Source: Thermoguttaceae bacterium
GTDB lineage: Bacteria > Planctomycetota > Planctomycetia > Pirellulales > Thermoguttaceae
Assembly (NCBI GenBank): GCA_017407125.1
Contig: JAFQXE010000027.1
Location: 1-33,982 of the forward strand
DNA: 33,982 nucleotides
Direction of reading: 5' to 3'
Made by a program: the position numbers and the translations under genes. Under the pieces are notes generated by a model. It did not search any database. It was not told the origin of the DNA and saw nothing but the letters and a program-made list of their open reading frames with translations. Position 1 is the stretch's first letter; every line of letters begins with the position of its first letter. Of this stretch, positions 24,401 through 32,213 are shown piece after piece.

Positions 24401-26220
24401 GCGGAACCACCACCTACGGAAGCAATAATATTGGAATGAACGGAACGCTGGTTGTCAATGGCGGGACATTCCAAACAACCTATGATAAAAACCTCGTTAT
24501 AACCGGATCGGAATCCGCTCCAGCTTATTTAGAAGTCAATGGCGGAACTCTCAGCGCAACCCACAGGTTAACAATCGGCGATGTTAAATCTACTGATAAT
24601 AAACCAACTGCAACGGCCGTTATCAATGGAGGGTATGTCCAAATCGGCAGCAGCAACGGAGGCGGCTTGCATATTGGCGATAACGATAAAGATGGCGTTA
24701 TTGCAGAATTGGAAATAAATGGCGGCAGCATCCAGATCAATAATAGTCAACCTATTCATATTGGCGGCGGCAAGAATTCTAATGGAACGCTTACTATGAC
24801 AGGCGGCAATATCACAACCGGCGGCGCGGTGTATCTGGGCGGCAACAAGGAGTCCGGTACAGGTACGCTTACCATGACAAATGGCAGCTTTGTTATCGGC
24901 GGTAAGGTGTATCTGGGATATAATTCCAAGTCTACAGGAAAGATTGATTTTTCCGGCGGAACTTTTACTGCATCAGGCGCTATGGACCTTGGAAGGGAGG
25001 CTAATTCTAAAGGAACGATCAATATCTCCGGCGGAACTTTTACCGTGGCAGGCGAAGTGATCGTTGGAAGGGGCGCTGATTCTACAGGAACGATTACGAT
25101 TTCCAAAGAATCTTTAACAACGTTAGGTACTTTGACAGTTGCAACAGGCGACCGTTCTACTGGAACGATTGACGTTTCCAAAGGCAAATTAACAGTCAAT
25201 AACATTCAACTCGGGCGCGCCGACGCTGGCGAATCCGCTCAACTCAATATTTCCGAAGGCGGCGTCGTAGAGATAACCAACTCTCTGTACGGCGTTGATA
25301 ATTCGCTTTGTGGAATTGTTACGATATCCAACACGGGACAGATGATACTCAATTCATCTTATTCCGACGCCAGCAAAGCCGGCATTCGGGAATTGAGCGG
25401 TTTCAACATTGAAGGCGTTGGCAGAGACGGCTCCGGCGCGGCGCTGTTTGTCAAGAGTCTGGATTCCAGCGTCCCAATTACGCTGACTAACGACGCGACT
25501 ATCGGCATTAACCCAGGCGCTGTGTTCACTCAAAGGGAAGCAATTAACAGCGTCCCCAAGAGAAGCGCAGCACAACCCGCTTTGACGGTTACAGGCGGCG
25601 GAACGCTCGTTTTGACGAATTCTGAACTGGGGTCGTTAGACGAACTGACAGTCGACGGCGATGGTACAACAGTCAAGATTGACAATCCGGGCAATACGAC
25701 TAATCTTCACATGTCGTCTATCGTACTCAACAGCGGCGCTCTGGAAGTTGGCGAAGGAACGATTCTTGATCCCGGGTATGAAGATGACGAATTACCTTAT
25801 ACCGTCGCGATTGAAGGCGATGGAAGAGTAATTATGAAAGGCTCGCTCTTTCTGGACGCTTACACAACCGACAAAGAGACGGGCATGGACAAACTCGACT
25901 TTACCGGCTTTGACGGGGACTTGACGCTTGCCAATCCTCTCAACCTGACAGTTCACCTGGACAACGCCTCTGACTTCCTGGGTCAGGTAGTAACGCTTGA
26001 TTGGCTCATAGCCGATGCCCCAGAAGAATTATACGATGTCGACAACGTCAACCTGACGCTGGTTAACGACGAAGGAATTTCCTTCCTGTACTGGCTCAAC
26101 GCAGACGGAACGCTTACCTTCGGCGACCATAACGCGATTCCGGAACCGTCCACTTGGGCGCTGCTGATTCTCGGCGCTACGGGGTTGCTGTACTGGCGAA
26201 AGAGAAATCATAAAGCGTAA
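21442..26220 (+). CDS. Giant PEP-CTERM protein with T5SS/PEP-CTERM-associated repeats (first of pair)
   Basis: 1592 residues. A signal peptide (1-22, LTMSALAYA-DP) is followed by beta-strand repeats of about 22-25 residues with pairs such as GGTFT and VGYxGxGTLTI (typical words: GTMNISGG, LRIGRxGTGTVEVL). These are T5SS/PEP-CTERM-associated repeats, expected to form a long right-handed beta-helix. Repeats fill about 190-810; a non-repeat linker with GVKIWNGGEANMSSADSW (about 918-935) divides them from a second block (about 990-1275). A beta-rich region leads to the C-terminal sorting signal: PEPSTWALLILGATGLLYW at about 1567-1585, then RKRN. The protein should be exported, then anchored or processed at the cell surface by an exosortase encoded elsewhere. 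No autotransporter barrel is present. No Shine-Dalgarno is visible. Confidence 0.9.
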   Translation: MKSTYRLFVGLLVLTMSALAYADPANPVILPEEGATSLNANTINQNMGPDVTVWVQNTFGSEIELNSGSPSIPANSEGLIIGGTSDTAKIKLQTNNLLNINQTTVQPNGAFTVSGASGTSDYFDTSLSIEGGTVQIKKGTFSMRSSDISISSGSLEFLGRVRVGYNSDTTGASTLTQTGGTVTIQAMASSEKNQYFIIGYYSGSEGELNISGGTFTTAMETKIGDSGTGTFNLTGGVFNQTAGWANLGYEASGKGTMTVNGGTFNYTVNDFRVGRAGSGELNLESGTFNLGSKFLVVGYYEGSTGEFNMTGGTLTAKGLTIGDKPKTSSKDAASGTATFTNIANQSFSGDVTVGSSGNGKLTLDNSSITTTGYLYIGKVAGASGEVTLKNGSTFTSPSHSLRIGQEGTGVVNVLSGSTLNSSGQDIHIAYSSTGDGTLNIDGGAVKANHIMVGSAGTGLLEVKNGTIDLASGKVLYVGYAAGTVGTFNMSGADSKVTVGLLHVGENTAKVGEDNKPIANVATISGGSFTSLGNIFVAAESGSLGILNVEGGTLTGKGELRIGRYGDGTMAVKNNAVVSSTGVVNVGQYDGSTGVLNVEGGTLEAKTDFYVGNVGKGTMNISGGNVTPKGKLYVAYDAKSTSEIKVTGGSLTGTSELLVGYYGKGTVTITGGDVSFAGLVNVGFETGAVGDLSIKNGTFSNPTSSSTLRIGRKGTGTVEVLEGGKLIVENTNTQLGYYEGGNGTLTIDGGTANLNTLQIGFASGSTGALEVLGGKLNVFNEISVGYDGTGSAAISGGVVTTGNFVVKSGMSAALNGGTLNVASYVNEGTTTFNGATINLGSGGVINSTGTFTATSGSVIVTPGDYYSESDQVLIGRFANADTANSIKNWTTVPEGWSTAAIELEDNGPAIVVAQKGSAPTGVKIWNGGEANMSSADSWSGDTSNNTGYVLGGTNKFKDFAGDLVLVDGTNTFSINAPVPSGHLLVNDGGTTTYGSNNIGMNGTLVVNGGTFQTTYDKNLVITGSESAPAYLEVNGGTLSATHRLTIGDVKSTDNKPTATAVINGGYVQIGSSNGGGLHIGDNDKDGVIAELEINGGSIQINNSQPIHIGGGKNSNGTLTMTGGNITTGGAVYLGGNKESGTGTLTMTNGSFVIGGKVYLGYNSKSTGKIDFSGGTFTASGAMDLGREANSKGTINISGGTFTVAGEVIVGRGADSTGTITISKESLTTLGTLTVATGDRSTGTIDVSKGKLTVNNIQLGRADAGESAQLNISEGGVVEITNSLYGVDNSLCGIVTISNTGQMILNSSYSDASKAGIRELSGFNIEGVGRDGSGAALFVKSLDSSVPITLTNDATIGINPGAVFTQREAINSVPKRSAAQPALTVTGGGTLVLTNSELGSLDELTVDGDGTTVKIDNPGNTTNLHMSSIVLNSGALEVGEGTILDPGYEDDELPYTVAIEGDGRVIMKGSLFLDAYTTDKETGMDKLDFTGFDGDLTLANPLNLTVHLDNASDFLGQVVTLDWLIADAPEELYDVDNVNLTLVNDEGISFLYWLNADGTLTFGDHNAIPEPSTWALLILGATGLLYWRKRNHKA

Positions 26221-26234
26221 AATGTTTCTGGGGA

Positions 26235-26287
26235 GCGGACATTGTCCGCGAAAAACAATGGTTATTTGTTGGCGGGTAATACCCGCC
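26235..26287 (+). terminator. Two hairpins after the first PEP-CTERM gene
   Basis: GCGGAC ATT GTCCGC (26235-26249, 3-base loop) and GGCGGGT AAT ACCCGCC (26271-26287) lie in series just after the stop; CCTTTATATAG follows the second. Both stems are perfect. Together they probably end the transcript before the second gene's promoter at 26383. Confidence 0.65.
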
Positions 26288-26370
26288 CCTTTATATAGAC
26301 AATATTGCTTATTATATCTGTTATAATAGGCTGCTCTTTTTTACTTTTTCATTTATTTTTTCCTTTTTAG

Positions 26371-26400
26371 TTGCAAAACTTTTTAAATATATGTTATAAT
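26371..26400 (+). promoter_or_regulatory. Extended -10 promoter of the second PEP-CTERM gene
   Basis: TTAAATATATGTTATAAT at 26383-26400 gives TGnTATAAT; a TTGCAA at 26371-26376 stands 18 bp upstream of the -10. The distance to the ATG is 101 bases, matching the 102 of the first gene, which implies that promoter and leader were duplicated with the gene. Confidence 0.65.
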
Positions 26401-26501
26401 GATAAATAGTAAAGTAGTATTAGTGTATATAGTTTTCCTGAAAAGGGGCTTGCATACATCGCATATTTTTAATTATATTTACCTACGCAATAGGTTTAGT
26501 T

Positions 26502-29500
26502 ATGAAAAACGCATATCGTTTGTTTGTTGGACTGCTGGTTGTAACAATGTCCGTCTGGGCTTATGCTGACGTTGTCTCCGTTCCGGACGAAGGCGCGGGA
26601 TCAATTGACGCGGCAACCATTGTCACCCCCATGTCGCCGGACACTACCGTTTGGGTTCAAAACACGTTCGGGAATGAAATTGAACTCTACTCCGGCACGA
26701 CGCCTTCCGTTCCTTCCGGCTCTCAGGGCTTGATGATCGGCGGAGCGGGGTATACCGCTCAAATCAAGGTTATTACCGACTGCCTGCAGAACCTTGGTCA
26801 AACGACGGTCATGAATAACGGTTCGTTGACCGTATCCGGTTCAGACGGCACAGTCGATTACCTGGATAACAATCTTACCATCAGCGGCGGTTCTGCTCTG
26901 GTTAAAAAGAACTACTACTCCTTGAGAAACGGAGGTAATATTACCATTTCAGACGGCTCTTTGGAGTTCCAGGGCAGATTCCGCGTCGGATACGATTCCG
27001 CGGGCGCTGTTGATCAAACCGGCGGAACTGTTACGCTCAACACGATTTCTTCCGGCGACAACAAATACATGTCAATTGGCTACAAATCGGGAGCCAACGG
27101 AGAATACAACATGTCTGGCGGAACGTTAAACACGCCGTTGGAGTTGTTTATCGGTCATAATTCAGGGACTGAAGGAACTCTCGAAATGACCGGCGGTACG
27201 GTTAATTCCAGTACTGGCGTCAGAATCGGCGCTGGCGGCGCTGGAACGCTTAATCTTTTCGGAGGGGAATTCATCCAAAGCGCTGGCTGGACAAATATCG
27301 CATACGATGCCGGTTCAAAAGGTTCTTTGGTTGTCAAAGGCGGAACGTTCACGTATTCTTCCAACGATTTGCGAGTCGGCCGCGCTGGCGACGGATCTCT
27401 CACGTTAGAATCTGGATATGTCAACCTTGGCGAGAAAAATCTTGTTGTTTCCAGTAAGTCCGGGTCTACGGGCAATTTTACCATGTCCGGCGGAACGCTA
27501 ACGGCAAACGGCATTCTCCTTGGCGATGAAGCGGGTTCTGACGGAACGGCAACGTTTAACGGCGTTAGTCAGTATTTTGCAGGCGACGTCAACGTTGGAA
27601 GCAACGGCAATGGATCGCTCACGCTCAATGCGGCTTCGATATCCAATGACGGCGCATTTTACGTTGCAAACCATACCGGCGCAACCGGAGAAGCCAATCT
27701 CAACAGCGGATCCAGCGTTTCTACCAAGGGCGACATTAACGTCGGAAGAAGCGGAACTGGAACGCTCACGCTGGACAGCTCTTCGATTGAAAGTACTGAT
27801 GGGTATTTGTACGTTGGAACTAATGCAGCAGGGGATGGAACAGTTACATTGAAAAACAACTCGACGTTGTCCGTTCCTAAACACTCCATTCGAGTTGGTC
27901 AATCTGGTCCCGGCGTTCTTAACATTGAATCGGGTTCTTCGTATTCCGGCGCTGAGATTTATCTCGGATACAATGACGGCGCAGAGGGAACTCTCAACAT
28001 TAACAATGGATCTACTACGTCAAAAGGCATTATCGTTGGAAATATCGGTACTGGAACGTTGAATGCAACCAACGCTTCTATGACTATTACGTCGGGCGGC
28101 TTCTTCATCGGTGGAAACGAATCAGACAGCAAACCAGCTGGAACAGGAACCGCCACTTTGACTAATACGCCCCTTACTGTTCCTGGCGACATCGGGGTTG
28201 GGAATTACGGAACAGGAACTTTGATTCTGGACGGCTCTACAACCTTATCGACTAACGGTTACCTGTACGTAGCACGCCACACGGGATCAACCGGAACGTT
28301 AACTCTGCAAAACGGCGCGAGAGTTACGGTTCCTGATCACACCGCTCGTCTTGGACAGTCCGGAACAGCCGTTGTTAACGTCCTGTCAGGGTCAACGTTT
28401 GACAGTTCCACCAAAGACATTCACCTTGGTTACAATGACGTCGGCAATGGAACGCTTAACGTTGACGGTGGAACGGTTAACTCATTAAAAATTTGGGTTG
28501 GCAATAATGGAACCGGTACGCTTTCCGTTAAAAACGGCGCTGTCGACACGAACAAGAACAATATTTATGTCGGCAATAACTCTGGCTCTACTGGTACGTT
28601 AAATCTTATGGACGGCGGGTTGATTAATACGGGAACGTCTCATGTTTACGTCGGCACTGCCGCCGGATCAACTGGAACGTTCAATATGACTGGCGGCATT
28701 TTAACCGCTGGCGACCTGCGAATTGGCGACACTGGTACAGGCGTTGCCAACATTTCTGGCGGAACGATTGATTTAGCTTACGTTATGTACGCCGGCATTT
28801 ACAATGGCGCTGACGGGACTATTAATGTCTCCGGCGCTAACACAAAAATTACCGCTGCTGGCAACATCATTGCAGGTTACGAAGCGGGGGCGACTGGCAG
28901 TATCACCATTGACGGAGCTACCGTAAATGGAAACAGCGAACTTCGCGTTGGCAGATACGGCGACGGTACAATGACCCTTAAAAACGACGCAAAAGTTACG
29001 GTTGCCGGCATTGTCAATGTTGGTCAATACGCAGGCGCTACAGGCGAGCTTAATGTTGAAGGCGGAACGTTTACCGGAAACGGCGAGCTCCGCATTGCCG
29101 ACCTCGGTAAAGGTACAATGAACATTACCGGCGGAAGCGCTTCTGCTGCCGGATTAGTTAATGTTGGATACGGCGCAGGATCCGAAGGAAAAGTTACCAT
29201 TTCTAACGGAACCTTAACTCTTCCCAATTCAGGCAACACGTTCCGCATTGGCCGCTACGGTACAGGAGAAGTGGACGTTCTCGAAGGCGGTCAGCTAATT
29301 GTTGAGAAGAATACAACCCAGCTTGGCTACTATAACACCGGCTATGGAACGCTTAAAATTGACGGCGGATACGCGAAACTGAAAAAGCTCGATATTGGGT
29401 ACGCAGCTGATTCTGTCGGTTATTTCGAAATGACAGACGGAACGCTCGACATTCTTGCCGTTACGGATGGAAATGAAATCAACGTTGGTTACAGCGGATA

Positions 29501-30335
29501 CGGCTACGCCAAAATTTCCGGCGGCGAAGTCAACCTGGTTAGCCTTCGCGTTGGTCGTGAAAACGGCTCGTACGGTCAGCTGACCATCGAAGGCGACGGC
29601 GTCATGAATCTGTCCAGCGCCGCCCGAATCAGCTTCAATGCCGGTTCTGAAGGTAAAGTCTTTATCAAAGACAACGGTCAGCTGAACGTTACCAAAGAAC
29701 TGACGATCGGCAATTCAGACAAGGGTTCAGTCGAGGTTTCCGGCGGTCAACTCAACGCCAACCCGATTGTTATTAAAGACAACGGCTCGACCTTGAAAGT
29801 TACCGGCGGCATGGTTACGTCGCCGAGTATTACAATTCCGCAGGCAGACAGCCTGGACTGGACTGGCGGCGGAATGGATATCAAAACCGTTACTGGCGAT
29901 CTTAACCAGAAAGGCGGCATCCTCTATCCCGGCGTCTCAACAATCGTAGCCGCTGAAATTTTGGGGAATTACACTCAAGCCAGTAATGGTACTGTTGTTA
30001 TTGACGTTGATCAAGCCAACAACATTTGGGATACGATTACGGTTTCTAACGGCGACCTGGATCTCAACGGAACTCTGTTTGTCAATTTCACAGACGATCA
30101 GGGACCGATTGACGACTTCCAGATCTTCAACGTAAACAACGGAACCATGGACCTCTCTGGTCTTACCTTGGCATTCCCCGAATGGTACAGCTACGCTGAC
30201 GCGTGGATGTTAAGCCCCACTGGTTTGCTCATGGCGGTTCCTGACCCTAACGCTACTCCGGAACCGTCAACCTGGGCGCTGCTGATCCTGGGCGCTGCTG
30301 GCATGCTGTACTGGCGAAAGAGAAATAGCAAATAG
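26502..30335 (+). CDS. Giant PEP-CTERM protein with T5SS/PEP-CTERM-associated repeats (second of pair)
   Basis: 1277 residues, a paralogue of the preceding gene. The signal peptide (MKNAYRLFVGLLVVTMS, cut near AYA-DV) and following 150 residues match it closely, including TVWVQNTFGNEIEL, and so do internal stretches such as NVEGGTFTGNGELRI and GVVNVLSGST-type repeats. Beta-helix repeats run from about 160 to 1120 without the linker that splits the first protein. The C-terminal part (about 1123-1240, TWDTIT-like strands and DDFQIFNVNNG) is unlike the partner's. It ends in PEPSTWALLILGAAGMLYW plus RKRN, the same PEP-CTERM signal. Gene is 281 bases after the first, own promoter, own terminator. 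Function: probably surface matrix or adhesion, by family and architecture only. Confidence 0.9.
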   Translation: MKNAYRLFVGLLVVTMSVWAYADVVSVPDEGAGSIDAATIVTPMSPDTTVWVQNTFGNEIELYSGTTPSVPSGSQGLMIGGAGYTAQIKVITDCLQNLGQTTVMNNGSLTVSGSDGTVDYLDNNLTISGGSALVKKNYYSLRNGGNITISDGSLEFQGRFRVGYDSAGAVDQTGGTVTLNTISSGDNKYMSIGYKSGANGEYNMSGGTLNTPLELFIGHNSGTEGTLEMTGGTVNSSTGVRIGAGGAGTLNLFGGEFIQSAGWTNIAYDAGSKGSLVVKGGTFTYSSNDLRVGRAGDGSLTLESGYVNLGEKNLVVSSKSGSTGNFTMSGGTLTANGILLGDEAGSDGTATFNGVSQYFAGDVNVGSNGNGSLTLNAASISNDGAFYVANHTGATGEANLNSGSSVSTKGDINVGRSGTGTLTLDSSSIESTDGYLYVGTNAAGDGTVTLKNNSTLSVPKHSIRVGQSGPGVLNIESGSSYSGAEIYLGYNDGAEGTLNINNGSTTSKGIIVGNIGTGTLNATNASMTITSGGFFIGGNESDSKPAGTGTATLTNTPLTVPGDIGVGNYGTGTLILDGSTTLSTNGYLYVARHTGSTGTLTLQNGARVTVPDHTARLGQSGTAVVNVLSGSTFDSSTKDIHLGYNDVGNGTLNVDGGTVNSLKIWVGNNGTGTLSVKNGAVDTNKNNIYVGNNSGSTGTLNLMDGGLINTGTSHVYVGTAAGSTGTFNMTGGILTAGDLRIGDTGTGVANISGGTIDLAYVMYAGIYNGADGTINVSGANTKITAAGNIIAGYEAGATGSITIDGATVNGNSELRVGRYGDGTMTLKNDAKVTVAGIVNVGQYAGATGELNVEGGTFTGNGELRIADLGKGTMNITGGSASAAGLVNVGYGAGSEGKVTISNGTLTLPNSGNTFRIGRYGTGEVDVLEGGQLIVEKNTTQLGYYNTGYGTLKIDGGYAKLKKLDIGYAADSVGYFEMTDGTLDILAVTDGNEINVGYSGYGYAKISGGEVNLVSLRVGRENGSYGQLTIEGDGVMNLSSAARISFNAGSEGKVFIKDNGQLNVTKELTIGNSDKGSVEVSGGQLNANPIVIKDNGSTLKVTGGMVTSPSITIPQADSLDWTGGGMDIKTVTGDLNQKGGILYPGVSTIVAAEILGNYTQASNGTVVIDVDQANNIWDTITVSNGDLDLNGTLFVNFTDDQGPIDDFQIFNVNNGTMDLSGLTLAFPEWYSYADAWMLSPTGLLMAVPDPNATPEPSTWALLILGAAGMLYWRKRNSK

Positions 30336-30372
30336 CGGCAACAAATACGCAAACGTTACACAATTTCAGATT

Positions 30373-30408
30373 GCGGGAGGGAAGCAATAGCTTAACTCCC
30401 GCTTTTTT
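30373..30408 (+). terminator. Rho-independent terminator of the second PEP-CTERM gene
   Basis: GCGGGAG (30373-30379) pairs with CTCCCGC (30396-30402), 16-base loop, followed directly by TTTTTT (30403-30408). It is the most canonical terminator in the protein-coding part of the window. Confidence 0.8.
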
Positions 30409-30526
30409 AATCTCGAAAGACGACTTGGGAGATCAGAAATTCTTGAATGTCTCGAAAGTATGTCCCACTTACAGATTATTAGTTGTTTTCCAGCGTCCAT
30501 ATAAAGAAAAAAATCCCTCCCCCCTA

Positions 30527-30554
30527 TTGACAGTTCAGGGAAAAGGGGTATAAT
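30527..30554 (+). promoter_or_regulatory. Consensus sigma70 promoter of tRNA-Pro
   Basis: Perfect TTGACA (30527-30532) and perfect TATAAT (30549-30554) with a 16-bp spacer. A start near 30561 leaves a 5' leader of about 70 bases before the mature tRNA. Confidence 0.85.
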
Positions 30555-30629
30555 TCGCGTAATGTTTGAACGAGAAAGCAAGTTCATTCAGGTTTCCCGA
30601 CGCTGTATTTACAGTGAAACCGATTTTAT

Positions 30630-30704
30630 CGGGGCTTAGCTCAGCCTGGCTAGAGCGCTACGTTCGGGACGTAGAGGTCGCACGTTCAAATCGTGTAGCC
30701 CCGA
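30630..30704 (+). tRNA. tRNA-Pro (anticodon CGG)
   Basis: 75 bases folding as a full cloverleaf: acceptor CGGGGCT with AGCCCCG and discriminator A, D arm GCTC/GAGC, anticodon stem CTACG/CGTAG around the loop TTCGGGA (anticodon CGG), T arm GCACG/CGTGT with loop TTCAAAT. No CCA is encoded. A consensus promoter lies upstream and a terminator hairpin at 30710-30740. The 3' half is overlapped, antisense, by the end of an integrase gene, so this is the integration site of the mobile element to the right. Confidence 0.95.
30658..30704. other. Probable attachment site (att) in the 3' half of tRNA-Pro
   Basis: The integrase gene's stop codon (30660-30658) and its last 15 or so codons are the antisense of the tRNA anticodon stem, T arm and acceptor. 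Tyrosine integrases typically recombine at tRNA 3' halves and restore the tRNA on insertion, so the core is inferred to lie here. The other att copy would be beyond the right end of the window. Confidence 0.6.
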
Positions 30705-32028
30705 TTTCCAGCCCTTGCAAGTTTTCGCAAGGGCTTTTTTCTTTCTTGCAAGAATCCCTGTTTTCAAGGCTCAAACCGCTTTTTTCCCCATCACTTGCTA
30801 AAGTCTGCGAATTATTGCCGTGTACTAAATTGTGTACTTGCTGTGTATCAAATTGTGTACTTGCTTTTTCTGCCCCTTGTAATGCTTCCAAAACTCTAGG
30901 GGCGGCTTTTTTCGCTCTTAGTTCGTCCCATTGCTGGTAATGCTTCAGAGCAACCCTCAAACTATGCCCTGCAAAATATTCATAGCTTTTAGGGTCAAGC
31001 CCTGCCTCCATCAAATCCCGGCAATACGACCGCCGCAAATTGTACGGGGTTTTAATATCAATTCCGTTTTTCTGGAATTGCTCTTTAATAATCTTTCCCG
31101 GATTGCTCCTTGTATGAAATACTTTAACAGTACCCGCCGCCGCATTGTCGAATAAATCGCGCAAGGCGTTTTCAAGCTCTGGTATCATAGGAACGATTGT
31201 ATCAGAGAATCCCGAATCCTCTGTTTTTGTTCGGTGTAGTCTGATGGTTCCTTGTTTCCCGTCCGCGCTCCATTGTATCCATTCCGGGTTCCATTCCAGA
31301 GAATCAAATTCACTAGCTCCCCGCGCCCCGGCGAATCTGCATAATGCAATTTTGGCTCTTGTTTCCAGATTAGGAGTATTTCCCATCACTTCTAAAACGG
31401 TTTCACGTGGAATATATAACCACTTTTCGGGGTTCGTAACATTGCCGCCGTGTACTGCTTCAAAGGGATTTTCACTAATCCAATGAAGGCGTCTAGCTTC
31501 AAGGAAAAATTGTCTAACTCTTTCAATGCGCTTTTTAACTGTAGGCTTTGATAAACCACTTCCAATAGGCGCGCCCTGCTTCCCGCCTTTACCATTCATA
31601 CGCCGCGCCGCGGTTCTTAAAAACACTTCAAATTCCGTAGCGTCTTTAGGCGTTATGTCGCGCAAGAGTTTTTCTGCGCCGTAGAAGTCAAACAGATTAT
31701 TAAAAGCGTCCGTGTAGGTTCCCAACGTTGACGATTTAACGCCGCGCTTTTGAAAATGCTCATACAAGTCATTGATGGTTCTTTCTCTTTCGCTGGTATC
31801 CTCAAGAAGTCCCCATCTGATTAAAAAATCTCTTAATGCTCCTTTTGGTCTTGTTTGCGCCCATTCTTCACTTTCCAGACAAGGCGCGCCTGTACGTTTG
31901 GAAGAAATAAGGCGTTTGACGTGAAGGCGAATAGACGCCGCCTCTGCCTGCGTATGCGCCGTGAATTGCGCTCTCTGCTCTCCCATCGTGAACGTTAAAC
32001 GGTATGTATTCTTTTTCGCTTTTGCCAT
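30658..32028 (-). CDS. Tyrosine recombinase / integrase of the tRNA-Pro element
   Basis: 456 residues. The N-terminal SAM-like core-binding domain covers about 65-185 and the catalytic domain about 205-375. Catalytic residues: Arg236 (AGARGASE), Lys268 (RTKTE), Arg332 (TPYNLRRSYC), His355 (FAGHS) and nucleophile Tyr364 (LKHYQQW). The His usual at the start of HxxR is Tyr329. It would catalyse site-specific insertion and excision at tRNA-Pro. The C-terminal 80 residues are a polar extension; the last, IGATRFERATSTSRT, is the antisense of the tRNA gene. AAGGAG precedes the ATG by about nine bases. The gene is convergent with the tRNA, and a terminator for the tRNA lies within its 3' end. Confidence 0.92.
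   Translation of the reverse strand: MAKAKKNTYRLTFTMGEQRAQFTAHTQAEAASIRLHVKRLISSKRTGAPCLESEEWAQTRPKGALRDFLIRWGLLEDTSERERTINDLYEHFQKRGVKSSTLGTYTDAFNNLFDFYGAEKLLRDITPKDATEFEVFLRTAARRMNGKGGKQGAPIGSGLSKPTVKKRIERVRQFFLEARRLHWISENPFEAVHGGNVTNPEKWLYIPRETVLEVMGNTPNLETRAKIALCRFAGARGASEFDSLEWNPEWIQWSADGKQGTIRLHRTKTEDSGFSDTIVPMIPELENALRDLFDNAAAGTVKVFHTRSNPGKIIKEQFQKNGIDIKTPYNLRRSYCRDLMEAGLDPKSYEYFAGHSLRVALKHYQQWDELRAKKAAPRVLEALQGAEKASTQFDTQQVHNLVHGNNSQTLASDGEKSGLSLENRDSCKKEKSPCENLQGLEIGATRFERATSTSRT
30710..30740 (+). terminator. tRNA-Pro terminator located inside the integrase gene
   Basis: AGCCCTTGC (30710-30718) pairs perfectly with GCAAGGGCT (30727-30735), 8-base loop, followed by TTTTTT (30735-30740). 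It is a strong Rho-independent terminator for the tRNA, but its bases also encode, in antisense, part of the integrase C-terminus (about residues 429-439). Confidence 0.8.
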
Positions 32029-32114
32029 TGTTTCTACTCCTTTTTGGAATTTTTAGGGGCTTTTTGTAATTTGTGATGGTATTATAACACTTTTGCAATT
32101 TTGCGCAAGCCCTA

Positions 32115-32150
32115 GCAAGAGAATTTTCTTTGATGGAAAATATCTCTTGC
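32115..32150 (-). terminator. Hairpin between rep-like gene and integrase
   Basis: GCAAGAGA (32115-32122) and TCTCTTGC (32143-32150) form a perfect 8-bp outer stem; inside, TTTTC (32125-32129) pairs with GAAAA. It lies just beyond the 3' end of the rep-like gene and before the integrase start. No T run follows on the minus strand, so a processing or attenuation site is also possible. The rest of 32029-32213 is AT-rich and featureless. Confidence 0.5.
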
Positions 32151-32213
32151 AATAAGGCGTATTTTATCCGATTTTCCGACGACCTATATCGGAGAAATTC
32201 AAGGGGCTTTCAA

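Noticed and set aside
24756..25205. Minus-strand Val/Pro-rich frames across both PEP-CTERM genes
   Set aside because: They are antisense translations of the Gly/Thr-rich repeats and recur wherever the repeat occurs.
21442..26220. Autotransporter (type V secretion) assignment
   Set aside because: No C-terminal beta-barrel; the protein ends in a PEP-CTERM signal with a transmembrane helix and basic tail.
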